Assembly (NCBI RefSeq): GCF_014641615.1
Contig: NZ_BMIB01000005.1
Location: 262,150 to 326,149 of the forward strand
Direction of reading: 5' to 3'
Origin: Filimonas zeae
GTDB taxonomy: Bacteria; Bacteroidota; Bacteroidia; Chitinophagales; Chitinophagaceae
DNA length: 64,000 nt
Shown: piece after piece, positions 46,156-55,361 of the stretch
How positions within the stretch are numbered: the first letter of the stretch is position 1
Layout of the letters: each line of letters starts with the position of its first letter
The notes under the pieces: generated by a model
Databases searched by the model: none
Seen by the model: the letters and a program-made list of their open reading frames with translations, nothing else
Told to the model about the DNA's origin: nothing
Program-made: the position numbers and the translations under genes

Positions 46156-47100
46156 TTAAAACAGCAGGCTCACCTCGCGTGCAGCCTGCTTACATTCTTC
46201 CCATATTTCCTGCATTATGGCAGCAGCGGGCTTAATATCGGTAATCAGCGCACTCACCTGCCCTATTTCCAGCTCCCCTTCTTCCAGTTCTCCTTCAAAC
46301 ATGCCTTTTTTGGCGCGTCCCCGCCCCAGCAGCAGGTTCAGCTCTGCTTCGGTGGCACCGGTAGCTTCAGCCTGCCGTACCTGCTCATAAAAAGCATTTT
46401 TCAGCAGCCGTACCGGAACTGTTTTTTTCATGCTCAGCATGGTATCGCCTTCCGCCGCATTCAGCACGGCCTGTTTAAAAGCCGGGTGTGATGATGCTTC
46501 TTCGCTGCATACAAAACGGCTGCCTATCTGCACCCCATCGGCCCCCAGCGCCATAGCCGCCAGCATTTGCCTGCCGGTGGCAATACCGCCCGCAGCTATC
46601 ACCGGTATCTGTACTGCTTTTTTAACGGCCGGTATCAATACCAGCGTGGTAGTTTCTTCGCGGCCATTATGGCCGCCTGCTTCAAAGCCTTCGGCTACTA
46701 CGGCATCGCAACCGGCCTCCTGCGCCTTTAACGCAAAACGGCTGCTGCTTACCACATGCACCACGGTAACGCCGTGTTGTTTTAACTGAGCAGTATATGT
46801 TTTAGGATTTCCGGCAGAAGTAAACACCACCTGCACTTTTTCGCGGAGAATGATATCAATATGCTTGTCTATATCGGGATACAGAAGCGGAAGATTTACG
46901 CCAAAGGGTTTAGCAGTAGCTGCCTTGCATTGCTGAATATGCGCTTCCAGCACCGCCGGGTACATACTGCCTGCCCCAATAAGCCCCAGGCCACCGGCAT
47001 TGCTTACCGCACTGGCCAAACGCCAGCCGCTGGCCCATACCATACCCGCCTGTACAATGGGCAGTTCTATATTAAAAAGAGATGTTACGCGCTGATTCAT
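46156..47100 (-). CDS. Nitronate monooxygenase family protein (FMN, TIM barrel)
   Basis: About 314 residues from ATG 47100 (MNQRVTSLFN); an upstream ATG at 47145 is less likely. The FMN-binding barrel is seen in ELPIVQAGMVWASGWRLASA, GLGLIGAGSMYP, VQVVFTSAGNPK, VVAEGFEAGGHNGREE (catalytic His), IPVIAAGGIATGRQ and GADGVQIGSRF. Members oxidise nitronates such as propionate-3-nitronate or act as enoyl reductases (FabK); the AGGHNG form favours nitronate monooxygenase. It lies 7 bp ahead of nothing shared; no operon partner is evident. Confidence 0.9.
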   Translation of the reverse strand: MNQRVTSLFNIELPIVQAGMVWASGWRLASAVSNAGGLGLIGAGSMYPAVLEAHIQQCKAATAKPFGVNLPLLYPDIDKHIDIILREKVQVVFTSAGNPKTYTAQLKQHGVTVVHVVSSSRFALKAQEAGCDAVVAEGFEAGGHNGREETTTLVLIPAVKKAVQIPVIAAGGIATGRQMLAAMALGADGVQIGSRFVCSEEASSHPAFKQAVLNAAEGDTMLSMKKTVPVRLLKNAFYEQVRQAEATGATEAELNLLLGRGRAKKGMFEGELEEGELEIGQVSALITDIKPAAAIMQEIWEECKQAAREVSLLF

Positions 47101-47175
47101 ACCGGAAGGTAAGTATAACCTTCGGTTTACCGCAAGCCCGCGCAACGGGCATTCCGTAACAAGGGAATGCCGCGT

Positions 47176-48168
47176 TTATCCAAAATCAATTTCCGTATTA
47201 TCGCCTATGTTCAGGCTGCGGCTTAAGCCTTTTACACTGGCATCGCTACCTATCAGCGAATTATCTACCACCACCTCGTACAGGTTGGTGTAAGAACCAA
47301 TGATGCTGTCGCGCACAATAGAGAACTGGATATTGGAATTGGCGCCTATAGATACATGCGGCCCCACAATGGTATTTTTAAGTACCGTACCGGCACCTAT
47401 GCTTACCGGAGGTATGATAATAGAGTTTTCAGAATGCACCGTTTCATGCACATACCCGCCAAACTTCTTCAACAGGGTGGCATTGCTTTCCAGCAGGGTT
47501 TCTTTTTTACCACAGTCGAACCAGTTTTTTACCTTAAAGGCTTTAAACCGGGCGCCCCGCTTAATCATGCAATCCAGTGCATCAGTAAGGTTGTATTCGC
47601 CATAGCTGCGGATATCCTGATCAAACAAATGATGCAGACAATCGTACAAAAACTGGGTTTCCTTTATCTTATACAACCCCACCAGGGCCATATTGCTTTT
47701 AGGAATAGCTGGCTTTTCTACCACGTGCTCAATAAACCCTTCCGGATCTATTTCTGCCACGCCAAACGAGCGCGGATCATCTACCTTTTTAACCCCCAGC
47801 ATGCTGTAAGGGCTTTCAATTACTTCTTTTACGTCGTAATCGCAAATGGTATCGCCCAGGGCCACAAATACCTCATCGGTACCTACAAGGTTACGCGTAA
47901 GCTCTACGGCATGGCCGGTACCCTGCCGCTCATTCTGATACACAAAATGACAAGGCAAATCCGGATAGGTTTGCTTTACGTACTCCTGAATTTTTTCGCC
48001 CAGGTAACCTACAATAAATATGAACTCCTGAATACCGGCCGCATGTAACTGATCCACTATAAAGCTGAGGATGGTTTTGCCTGCAATCGGTATTAATGCC
48101 TTCGGTTGTGTATATGTATGTGGCCGCAGTTTTGCTCCTGCACCGGCCACAGGAATTATCGCTTTCAT
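47176..48168 (-). CDS. Sugar-phosphate nucleotidyltransferase (GCD1/RfbA type) with left-handed beta-helix
   Basis: About 330 residues. Start set at 48168 (MKAIIPVAGAGAKL) because this begins the nucleotide-binding motif GAGAKLRPHTYTQPKAL; a 40-residue upstream extension to 48288 is unlike the family. Catalytic domain to ~235 (FIVGYLGEKIQEYV, ALGDTICDYD, FDCGKKETLL), then hexapeptide repeats (IIPPVSIGAGTVLKN, IVGPHVSIGANSNI, VVDNSLIGSDASVKG). It makes an NDP-sugar for envelope glycans; the exact sugar cannot be told. It is divergent from glyA. Confidence 0.92.
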   Translation of the reverse strand: MKAIIPVAGAGAKLRPHTYTQPKALIPIAGKTILSFIVDQLHAAGIQEFIFIVGYLGEKIQEYVKQTYPDLPCHFVYQNERQGTGHAVELTRNLVGTDEVFVALGDTICDYDVKEVIESPYSMLGVKKVDDPRSFGVAEIDPEGFIEHVVEKPAIPKSNMALVGLYKIKETQFLYDCLHHLFDQDIRSYGEYNLTDALDCMIKRGARFKAFKVKNWFDCGKKETLLESNATLLKKFGGYVHETVHSENSIIIPPVSIGAGTVLKNTIVGPHVSIGANSNIQFSIVRDSIIGSYTNLYEVVVDNSLIGSDASVKGLSRSLNIGDNTEIDFG

Positions 48169-48254
48169 GGAATTATTGGTCTCTTCTAAACTCGCTAACA
48201 GGCCGTGAAAATAGTAAAATCTATATTCCGGCCAAGTTTTGTGGAAATTCAGGC

Positions 48255-48262
48255 TATTTTTG
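48255..48262 (+). promoter_or_regulatory. Candidate -7 box of glyA
   Basis: TATTTTTG, 20 bp before the chosen ATG. The nearest TTTTG (48237-48241) is only 13 bp upstream, shorter than usual spacing. Confidence 0.4.
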
Positions 48263-48282
48263 CGGCAAAATTCCAATACACA

Positions 48283-49563
48283 ATGCAAAGGGATACACTC
48301 GTCTTCGATTTGATACGCAAAGAGTTAGAGCGTCAGCGCCATGGTATTGAACTGATTGCTTCTGAAAACTTTACCAGCTTGCAGGTAATGCAGGCTATGG
48401 GTAATGTGATGACAAATAAATATGCTGAAGGGTATCCCGGCCGCCGTTATTATGGTGGATGCGAAATTGTTGACCAGACCGAACAGCTGGCTATTGATCG
48501 CCTGAAACAGATTTTTAATATAGAATACGCTAACGTACAGCCACATAGCGGCGCACAGGCCAATGCGGCAGTAGCCCTGGCGGTGTTACAGCCTGGCGAT
48601 AACATTCTGGGGCTGGACCTGAGCATGGGCGGTCACCTTACCCACGGCTCGCAGGTAAACTACAGCGGTAAATTATACAACGCCCATTTTTACGGTGTAA
48701 AAAGAGAAGATGGCCTGGTAGATTATGACATGCTGGAAGCGAAAGCCCGTGAAATAAAGCCTAAAATGATTATTTGCGGTGCCAGTGCTTACAGCCGCGA
48801 TTGGGATTATGCCCGCATACGCAAAGTGGCCGATGAAGTGGGCGCGCTGGTAATGGCCGATATTGCACACCCTGCCGGTTTAATTGCCAAGGGCCTGCTG
48901 AACGATCCGTTTGATCATTGCCATATTGTAACCAGTACCACCCACAAAACCCTGCGTGGCCCCCGTGGTGGTATTATTATGATGCGCAAAGATTTTGAAA
49001 ACCCATTCGGCCTTACCGATAACAAAGGCAACATTCGCCTGATGAGCAATCTGCTTGATCTGGCAGTGTTTCCAGGTATACAGGGCGGCCCGCTGGAGCA
49101 CGTAATTGCAGCTAAAGCAGTAGCGTTTGGCGAAATACTGAGCGATGAGTATACCCAATATGCCAACCAGATAGTTACCAACGCACAGGCTATGGCCAAA
49201 GCGTTTATGGAAAAAGATTACCAGATTATCAGCGGCGGTACCGATAACCACCTGATGCTGATTGACCTGCGTAATAAAAACATCAGCGGCAAAAAAGCAG
49301 AGCAGATACTGGTACAGGCTGATATTACTGCCAACAAAAACATGGTACCGTACGACGATAAGAGCGCTTTTGTTACAAGCGGCATCCGTTTTGGGGTAGC
49401 AGCTATTACCACCCGTGGAATGAAAGCTGAACACATGCAGTTTGTGGTGAATGCCATTGACAATGTACTGATGAATGCAGATGACGCTGCCGTTATCAGC
49501 ACTGTTAAAAAGCAGGTGAACGAATTCATGTCTCAGTTTGTGCTGTACCCTGAAATGGGATAA
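48283..49563 (+). CDS. glyA: Serine hydroxymethyltransferase
   Basis: 426 residues from ATG 48283 (MQRDTLVFDLIRKELER), the usual length; a longer in-frame start at 48205 would add 26 unlike residues. The enzyme interconverts serine and glycine with tetrahydrofolate, using PLP. Seen: IELIASENFTS, GYPGRRYYGG, VQPHSGAQANAAV, HPAGLIAKG, and the PLP lysine in STTHKTLRGPRGG. It also has the C-terminal TSGIRFGVAAITTRGMK. The DUF4293 gene follows 35 bp later. Confidence 0.98.
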   Translation: MQRDTLVFDLIRKELERQRHGIELIASENFTSLQVMQAMGNVMTNKYAEGYPGRRYYGGCEIVDQTEQLAIDRLKQIFNIEYANVQPHSGAQANAAVALAVLQPGDNILGLDLSMGGHLTHGSQVNYSGKLYNAHFYGVKREDGLVDYDMLEAKAREIKPKMIICGASAYSRDWDYARIRKVADEVGALVMADIAHPAGLIAKGLLNDPFDHCHIVTSTTHKTLRGPRGGIIMMRKDFENPFGLTDNKGNIRLMSNLLDLAVFPGIQGGPLEHVIAAKAVAFGEILSDEYTQYANQIVTNAQAMAKAFMEKDYQIISGGTDNHLMLIDLRNKNISGKKAEQILVQADITANKNMVPYDDKSAFVTSGIRFGVAAITTRGMKAEHMQFVVNAIDNVLMNADDAAVISTVKKQVNEFMSQFVLYPEMG

Positions 49564-49598
49564 TTTTAATGCTATAACCTGTTAAAAGCGTTGGTTTT

Positions 49599-50018
49599 AT
49601 GATACAAAGAATACAAACAATCTGGTTGCTGGTAGCCTCAGCATGCGCCTTTCTTACCCTGAAGTTTTCGTTCTACACCGGAACAAAAACGATGGAGAAC
49701 GCCCCTAACCAATGGGTGGAACTGAACGGACAGGCCAACCTGCTGATTACCATACTTACAGTGGCGGTAGGGCTTGCATCTTTGATACTGGTTTTTTTGT
49801 ACAAAGAAAGAAAGCGCCAGATAACGTTTACACTGGTAACACTGCTGTTATCGGTGGTAAACATTGTGATATACATTGCTGAAACAGGAAAATTTGTGAA
49901 CGGCGCCTACGCGCTTACCGCAGCGTTAACTTTTCTGATACCGGTTTTTCTGCTGATGGCCGTACGCGGTATTTACAAAGATGAAAAGCTGGTAAAAAGT
50001 GTTGACAGATTGCGATAA
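49599..50018 (+). CDS. DUF4293 four-helix membrane protein
   Basis: 139 residues, beginning MIQRIQTIWLLVASACAFL as usual for DUF4293, with four hydrophobic helices (~10-25, 48-68, 75-95, 105-125) and a charged tail. Widespread in Bacteroidota, function unknown. It is probably cotranscribed with glyA; a strong terminator follows 25 bp after the stop. Confidence 0.88.
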   Translation: MIQRIQTIWLLVASACAFLTLKFSFYTGTKTMENAPNQWVELNGQANLLITILTVAVGLASLILVFLYKERKRQITFTLVTLLLSVVNIVIYIAETGKFVNGAYALTAALTFLIPVFLLMAVRGIYKDEKLVKSVDRLR

Positions 50019-50043
50019 TGCATCCTTACAATAGAATTAAAGT

Positions 50044-50076
50044 GGGCGGCGCAGGTTATTCTGCGCCGCCCTTTTA
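50044..50076 (+). terminator. Terminator of glyA-DUF4293
   Basis: GGGCGGCGCAG pairs with CTGCGCCGCCC (11 bp, 6-nt loop), followed by TTTTA. Confidence 0.9.
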
Positions 50077-50116
50077 TATTAATAACGTTGGCGAAGGCTC
50101 TGTTAAACCTACAAAC

Positions 50117-50158
50117 GCAACCGTGCTGCCCGCAGTTCTTTGCCGGCAGCACGGTTGC
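50117..50158. other. Long perfect inverted repeat
   Basis: GCAACCGTGCTGCC (50117-50130) pairs with GGCAGCACGGTTGC (50145-50158), a 14-bp stem with a 14-nt loop. There is no T run on either side, so it is not a typical terminator. It lies between the DUF4293 terminator and the palindrome array. Confidence 0.6.
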
Positions 50159-50295
50159 AAACCTGTGCATTCCGCAGCAGGTAAACAACCGTACAGCGCA
50201 GGTTTACCAGCGTACAAACGGGCACTTTACCCGTAAAGCACCACACTACAAATGCCCGCTGTTGTAATTACAGCGTTAGGATGACCCATAGCGCA

Positions 50296-50509
50296 GTCTT
50301 CCCCGATAATCGGGGAAGACTTTCCAGCGCCTGTATGGTACGCTTTCTTCTCCCATTTTTCTTCCCCGGTTTTCGGGGAAGAAGTTTCCGGCAGCCATAC
50401 CACTTCCCCGATAATCCGGGAAGTAAATTGAGCGACGCGTTAATCTCCCTCAACAATCGGGGAAGACAAACGAACGCCCCGTTAGTCTTCCCCGGAAACT
50501 GAGGAAGAC
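50296..50509. repeat. Array of five phased 25-bp palindromes (42-bp period)
   Basis: Units start at 50296, 50359, 50401, 50443 and 50485, so the steps are 63, 42, 42 and 42 bp, all multiples of 21. The core is CTTCCCCGATAATCGGGGAAG. Units 1-3 are near-perfect palindromes; units 4 and 5 keep one arm better than the other (units 1 and 4 share 13 identical bases at the right end). The outer bases change in pairs (GTC/GAC, TTC/GAA, A/T), keeping pairing. The 17-bp spacers between units 2-5 differ, though two share CGTTA ends. No credible gene covers it; short frames in both directions stay open only because the repeat has no stops. The remaining sequence of 50159-50295 and 50510-50648 shows nothing clear. 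Confidence 0.8.
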
Positions 50510-50648
50510 GCATGAACCGCAGCATCTACCCACTCCACAATCCGGTAGGTACATCGGACCACAAAACCCACCGGCCTGGCCAACCAATAAGTATGCTGCG
50601 CCCCCATTCAGGAACGTTATTTGTTTAGCTTTTGAAAACACCCGTACT

Positions 50649-50957
50649 ATGAAGAAAGAAGCACTACGTTTTCAGCATGCTTTTGAAGCGGCCAATACGG
50701 ATAACAACCACGAGGAAGCCATTGAACTGTACAACCTTGAGGTTGTAAACAACCCTGGCAACTATGCAGCCTGGAACAACCGCGGCATCAGCCGTGTGCA
50801 GCTGGGTATAGCACAGGATAACCGCGATCTGGTGCTGGATGGCATATCAGACTTTCGTAAAGCGCTGGAACTGGCCGATAAAACCAACACCAAAGCATAC
50901 GACAATGCAGAAGCCAACATGGAATGGGCCAATAAGGTATTAACTGACTTTGATTAA
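50649..50957 (+). CDS. Small TPR-like protein
   Basis: 102 residues, helical, with TPR-type spacing: NHEEAIELYNLEVVNNPGNY followed by AAWNNRGISRVQLG, then DGISDFRKALELADKTN. A protein-protein contact role is probable; partner unknown. Its stop shares four bases with the convergent ligD stop (TTAA). It is the first gene after the palindrome array. Confidence 0.75.
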   Translation: MKKEALRFQHAFEAANTDNNHEEAIELYNLEVVNNPGNYAAWNNRGISRVQLGIAQDNRDLVLDGISDFRKALELADKTNTKAYDNAEANMEWANKVLTDFD

Positions 50958-53626
50958 AGTGCCTGCAGCCTGCTCAGCGCTTTTTGCATGGCAATACCTT
51001 TGCCCAGTACAGGCTTAAACAGGTCGCCCTGCTGCTTCAAACGCTCCATGGCATTGGCTATGGTGAAGTCGGTTACTTTTAAGCCCTTCTGCACCTCTTC
51101 CCAATGCAAAGGCATGGACACCGATGCCTGCGGCTTGGGCCTTACAGAATAAGGAGCAGCCAGTGTGGCCTGCGGGCGGTTTTGCAAAAAATCAAGATAC
51201 AGCTTGCCTTTGCGCGCACTTACCTGCCGTTCTATACTGGTAAGCGAAGGCATCTGCCCCTGTACCAGCGTTACTATAAGGCGAGCAAATTCTTTGCTTT
51301 GCTCATAGGTATACTTAGCAGCCAAAGGAATATAAATATGCATACCGGTAGAACCGGAGGTTTTGCAGTAATTAGGTATTTCAGCTGCCTCCAGCAGATC
51401 GTGCGTTACCCTGGCTGCTTCAATTACCTGATTAAAGGTTGTTTTTTTACCGGGATCAAGATCAATAATACACCAGTCAGGATAATCCGGCTTATCAATA
51501 GTACTGCTCCAGGGGTTAATTTCAATACACCCCAGATTGGCCATATATAACAACCCCGCATCATCGGTACAAACCATAAAATTCTTATCCTCCTTATCAT
51601 CTTTGCTATGGTAAGGAAACAACTCCACCCAGTCAGGCACTTTGCCCGTAACATCTTTCTGATAAAAAGCATGGCCGGTAACCCCATTGGGAAAACGATT
51701 GAGCGACTGAGGCCGGTTTTTGAGATAAGGCAGCATATACGGTGCTACCTGATAATAGTAATTAATCAACTCGCGCTTGGCTATTTTTTCCTTAGGCCAG
51801 TAAAGCTTATCCAGATTGGTGAAAGTAAGCTCGTGGCCATTCACCTTACGCACCTGTGTTTCTTCTGATGGGTTCAGCAAAGTTTTACGTTCGCTTTTCT
51901 GACCTTTCACCAGCACTTTCTGCGCATGCAGCTTACTGCTCTTTTCATCTTTTACTTCCTCAACCGCCACAGCCACTTCGCGTTTTACATCCCTTGCTTT
52001 TTTATCTTCCCGCATACCTTCAAATGAAGGGTGGCGCATAACACCATCCGTGGTAATTTCAGTATAGCTTACTTCGCAAACCAGTTGCGGCTTTAGCCAG
52101 GTAGCCGTAGCATGTGGCGGATCGGGCCGGAAACGGGAGGGTTTATTTACATCTGGAATTTCAGTAAAAGGCGCTTTGGCTGTTACCAGTGGTTGAAACA
52201 GCTTCATCATCTCTTTCTGCATAGCCGTTGTAAAACCGGTACCTATTTTACCGGTGTACTGCAGCTTGCCATTTTCAAATACCCCTACCAGTAGCGAACT
52301 GAATAACTTAGAAGAACCTTTGTTTTGCGTAAAACCTCCTATCACCACTTCATGCCGCTTGCCGGTTTTAATTTTCAGCCATTCGCGGGACCGTTCTCCC
52401 GGTAAATAGAGGCTATCTGCTTTTTTGGCTATCACACCTTCCAGCCCCATTTTAGCAGCAGCTTCCAAAAACTCTGTTGCAGTAGCATCAAAGTTTTCGC
52501 TCATGCGTATTAAACTTTCCTCTTTGGGCAATACGCTCTTCAACAACTGCCTGCGCTGCTGCAACGGCAACCCAGTAACATCTTTACCATTCAGCCATAG
52601 TATATCAAACACATAATAATACAAATCGCCATCTGCCTCGCTGCGCCAGTTTTGCAACGAGCTGAAATTAGATACGCCTTCTTTATTCGCCACTACAATT
52701 TCACCATCCACTATTGCGTCAATGCCCCATTGTTGTATGGCCTGATATACCGGATAAAATTTATCATTAAACGATTTATTGTTGCGGGATAACAACTCAG
52801 CCTGCCCCTTATGCATCATAGCTACCGCACGGTAACCATCCCATTTTATTTCGTATAACCAGCCTTCCTCATCAAAAGGTTTTTCAACCAGGGTGGCCAG
52901 CATAGGGCTTACCGTTTTGGGGAATGCTTTTTTAACAACTGCATTGGCTTTGGCCTTTGTTGCAGCCTTTTTAGCCGGTGTTTTCTTTACAGGCACTTTC
53001 TTCTTAATAGAAGTATCTGGCTGCTCCGTGGTTTCGCCATAAATACGATGACTGGTAGTTGCTACTTTTTCCAGCGTTTTACCAGATACTACCGATTTGT
53101 CTTTCAGCGTAACATCTGTTTCTTTCGCATACTTATCTCTGTGTTTAATCAGCAGCCAGGCATTATCTCCCCTGCCTTTGGTATGCACCAATGCAAACTC
53201 ACCTTTCAGCTTTTTACCGTGCAGTGTAAACTTGAGCGAGCCGCTTTTCAGCTGCTTCAGCAACAGCTTTTGCTGTGCTGCTTTGCTTGTTACGGCTTCA
53301 ATAGGCTCATAGGTACCCTCATCCCAAACTATTACCGTACCTGCCCCATAGTTGCCTTCGGGTATAATGCCTTCAAAATTGCGGTAATCGTACGGATGAT
53401 CTTCTACCATCATGGCCAGCCGCTTTACAGCCGGATCGGTAGAAGGGCCTTTGGGCACGGCCCAGCTTTTAAGTACACCCTCCATTTCCAGCCGGAAATC
53501 GTAATGCAAACGCGAGGCGTCATGCTTCTGAATAACAAAGCGTAATTCTCCACCATTCGCCTTTCCACCTTCCGGCTCGGGGGTTTCTTCAAAACGTCTT
53601 TTCTGTTTGTAACGGGCAAGACTCAT
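50954..53626 (-). CDS. ligD: DNA ligase D (phosphoesterase-ligase-polymerase)
   Basis: 890 residues with domains in the order 3'-phosphoesterase, ligase, polymerase. Residues ~25-190: RFVIQKHDASRLHYDFRLE, VEDHPYDYRNFEGIIPEG. A Lys/Ala-rich linker (~207-235) leads to the ATP-dependent ligase (~240-560) with catalytic Lys261 in YEIKWDGYR and VDGEIV. The primase-polymerase domain (~620-880) has WCIIDLDPG (metal aspartates), TSGSTGMHIYIP and GKLYLDFLQN. LigD repairs double-strand breaks by non-homologous end joining with Ku. No ku gene lies within this window, so it must be elsewhere if the pathway works. Confidence 0.96.
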   Translation of the reverse strand: MSLARYKQKRRFEETPEPEGGKANGGELRFVIQKHDASRLHYDFRLEMEGVLKSWAVPKGPSTDPAVKRLAMMVEDHPYDYRNFEGIIPEGNYGAGTVIVWDEGTYEPIEAVTSKAAQQKLLLKQLKSGSLKFTLHGKKLKGEFALVHTKGRGDNAWLLIKHRDKYAKETDVTLKDKSVVSGKTLEKVATTSHRIYGETTEQPDTSIKKKVPVKKTPAKKAATKAKANAVVKKAFPKTVSPMLATLVEKPFDEEGWLYEIKWDGYRAVAMMHKGQAELLSRNNKSFNDKFYPVYQAIQQWGIDAIVDGEIVVANKEGVSNFSSLQNWRSEADGDLYYYVFDILWLNGKDVTGLPLQQRRQLLKSVLPKEESLIRMSENFDATATEFLEAAAKMGLEGVIAKKADSLYLPGERSREWLKIKTGKRHEVVIGGFTQNKGSSKLFSSLLVGVFENGKLQYTGKIGTGFTTAMQKEMMKLFQPLVTAKAPFTEIPDVNKPSRFRPDPPHATATWLKPQLVCEVSYTEITTDGVMRHPSFEGMREDKKARDVKREVAVAVEEVKDEKSSKLHAQKVLVKGQKSERKTLLNPSEETQVRKVNGHELTFTNLDKLYWPKEKIAKRELINYYYQVAPYMLPYLKNRPQSLNRFPNGVTGHAFYQKDVTGKVPDWVELFPYHSKDDKEDKNFMVCTDDAGLLYMANLGCIEINPWSSTIDKPDYPDWCIIDLDPGKKTTFNQVIEAARVTHDLLEAAEIPNYCKTSGSTGMHIYIPLAAKYTYEQSKEFARLIVTLVQGQMPSLTSIERQVSARKGKLYLDFLQNRPQATLAAPYSVRPKPQASVSMPLHWEEVQKGLKVTDFTIANAMERLKQQGDLFKPVLGKGIAMQKALSRLQAL

Positions 53627-53699
53627 AGGTAACGGTATTAGACCTTGTTAAAGCCTAAAAATTTATGCCAAAGCCCCCGCTGTAAGCGCCACTGTATGG

Positions 53700-54665
53700 C
53701 TACTCCAGCGTAAAACGGATGATTCCGTTACTACGTTCATCTGAGGACATCTCCACCTCGTACTGTTTATTATTGGCATATACCCGCATCATAGCCGTAT
53801 TAGGCGGAATATCGCCCAGGTTATTGGCGTACATAATCAGTTCATTTTCCTGACCAGCTACCGCCATTAACTCCAGCACAATGGGCTGTGCGGTAAGGCG
53901 TTTGCGGTTAACAACCAGCTCTTTATTAAAGTATACCGAAATATTATCGCCATCAATTACGCCGTTATCCCATATCTCCACTTTAATAGCAGGTGCTTGT
54001 AACGGTATGGCTTTTATCAGCGTACGCGAGCGTGCCATCATTTGCTGAAAGGCCATTTCCTTCTTTACTTTATCCTGGCTTATCTGCTGTGGCAAATCGT
54101 TACGGATAGCATTTTCCTGTTTGGGTAAAGACACAATATGGGTAATTGCCTCTATAGAATCCCACGCATTTTTAACATGGGTATATACAGGCCGCGTACG
54201 TGCAAACTTGCCGATGCCGCTGCCACAATCGTCCAGCGAAGCAGCCGTCCACGTACCGTTTAAAGAGTCTTTGTTATCATAATGGGTAAAATGCAGGCGA
54301 TAGGTATGTAAGCAGGCATAATGCGCATAAAACAGATGATTGTCTTTCACAGCCGTTTCACGTATTATCCATTCTTTCGCACCCGCATCAAAGGCGCATT
54401 CGAGCGATTTAATACAGTAGTAAAACTTGCCTCTGAACCAATAGTACTGATAGGATAGTCCACCTATTTTTGCAGAGTCCACACCCGAAATATCCAGTAT
54501 ATCACCCGCCGGTTCCGTAGAGGAAACATGATACCCTGCTGCCTGGGTAATAGCGCTGTACCCATACCACTTACCGGTTATGAATTGTGCTTTTGCCTGC
54601 CCGCCCACAATTGTTAAAAGTAACAACAACAGCCTGCACATATACTTGCCTGAAAACTGCTTCAT
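53700..54665 (-). CDS. Secreted protein of unknown function
   Basis: About 321 residues from ATG 54665 (MKQFSGKYMCRLLLLLL), which opens a signal peptide ending AKAQ. Residues ~30-160 begin FITGKWYGYSAITQAAGYH and contain several Cys (CIKSLECAF, YACLHT, DDCGSG). The C-terminal ~100 residues contain VEIWDNGVIDGDNISVYFN and NNLGDIPPNTAMMRVY, a beta module that recurs in secreted Bacteroidota proteins. No enzyme motif recognised. It is a single gene downstream of DUF2383's divergent start. Confidence 0.7.
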   Translation of the reverse strand: MKQFSGKYMCRLLLLLLTIVGGQAKAQFITGKWYGYSAITQAAGYHVSSTEPAGDILDISGVDSAKIGGLSYQYYWFRGKFYYCIKSLECAFDAGAKEWIIRETAVKDNHLFYAHYACLHTYRLHFTHYDNKDSLNGTWTAASLDDCGSGIGKFARTRPVYTHVKNAWDSIEAITHIVSLPKQENAIRNDLPQQISQDKVKKEMAFQQMMARSRTLIKAIPLQAPAIKVEIWDNGVIDGDNISVYFNKELVVNRKRLTAQPIVLELMAVAGQENELIMYANNLGDIPPNTAMMRVYANNKQYEVEMSSDERSNGIIRFTLE

Positions 54666-54787
54666 AGTGTTAAAAGTAAAAGTTTTTCTGCTTGAACCCG
54701 ATAAACCCTGCACAAGTTAACAAGGTGATGGCATGATTATTTTAACCCGTTTGAGAAACCAGATTTAATCATTTAAATGAAAACACT

Positions 54788-55261
54788 ATGAGCACATTAA
54801 CAGCAACAACCAATGAAGCCGCCATTGACGTATTAAACGATCTGATACAGATTAACAACGACCGTATTACCGGATACAGAAAGGCTATAGATGAACTGAA
54901 AGTAGAAGATGTAGATCTGAAACCTTTGTTTGCAGACCTGATTATTGAAAGCGAAGGTTTGAAACAGGAGTTAACCGCAGAAGTAGGTGTACTGGGCGGT
55001 ACCGCTGATACCGGCACCACAGCCAGCGGCAAAATTTACCGTGCATGGATGGATATTAAAGCCACCTTTACCGGCCACACCCGCCATGCGGTACTGGCAA
55101 GTTGTGAAGGCGGTGAAGACGCTGCACAGAAAGCTTATAAATCAGCATTAGAGTCAGAAGATATTTCGGTAGCTACCAAAAGCAAGCTTACCAGACAACA
55201 GCAACAACTGAAAATATCACACGACCGTATTAAGGCCCTGCGCGATCAGGCAGCTTCTTAA
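54788..55261 (+). CDS. DUF2383 / PA2169-family four-helix protein
   Basis: 157 residues. The ferritin-like four-helix family is seen in AIDVLNDLIQINNDRITGYR, LKPLFADLIIESEGLKQEL, GTTASGKIYRAWMDIKATF and CEGGEDAAQKAYKSAL. Members are often stress- or stationary-phase related; the biochemical role is not established. It has a strong terminator directly after it and is divergent from the secreted-protein gene. Confidence 0.9.
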   Translation: MSTLTATTNEAAIDVLNDLIQINNDRITGYRKAIDELKVEDVDLKPLFADLIIESEGLKQELTAEVGVLGGTADTGTTASGKIYRAWMDIKATFTGHTRHAVLASCEGGEDAAQKAYKSALESEDISVATKSKLTRQQQQLKISHDRIKALRDQAAS

Positions 55262-55267
55262 TGAAAT

Positions 55268-55304
55268 AAAAAGGCCGCATACCACACAGGAATGCGGCCT
55301 TTTT
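55268..55304 (+). terminator. Terminator of the DUF2383 gene
   Basis: AAAAAGGCCGCAT pairs with ATGCGGCCTTTTT (13 bp, 11-nt loop), seven bases after the stop codon; it can act in both directions. Confidence 0.9.
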
Positions 55305-55321
55305 ATTTCCCGCCATTCCTC

Positions 55322-55329
55322 TAGTTTTG
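55322..55329 (+). promoter_or_regulatory. Candidate -7 box of the AlkD-like gene
   Basis: TAGTTTTG, matching TAnnTTTG, 32 bp before the ATG. The -33 position falls in the T tail of the preceding terminator. Confidence 0.5.
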
Positions 55330-55361
55330 TAAGCGGCAGCATAACAGCTGCTGCGTACAAT

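Noticed and set aside
47356..48048. 230-residue open frame on the plus strand
   Set aside because: It is antisense to the nucleotidyltransferase gene, whose catalytic motifs and hexapeptide repeats are clear.
50296..50509. CRISPR array
   Set aside because: Spacers are 17 bp and partly alike, repeats are degenerate palindromes, and no cas genes are present.
50268..50525. Small proteins encoded by the palindrome array on either strand
   Set aside because: Frames on both strands stay open because the repeat unit is a multiple of three without stops; the peptides have no recognisable features. Kept as an alternative in the finding only.
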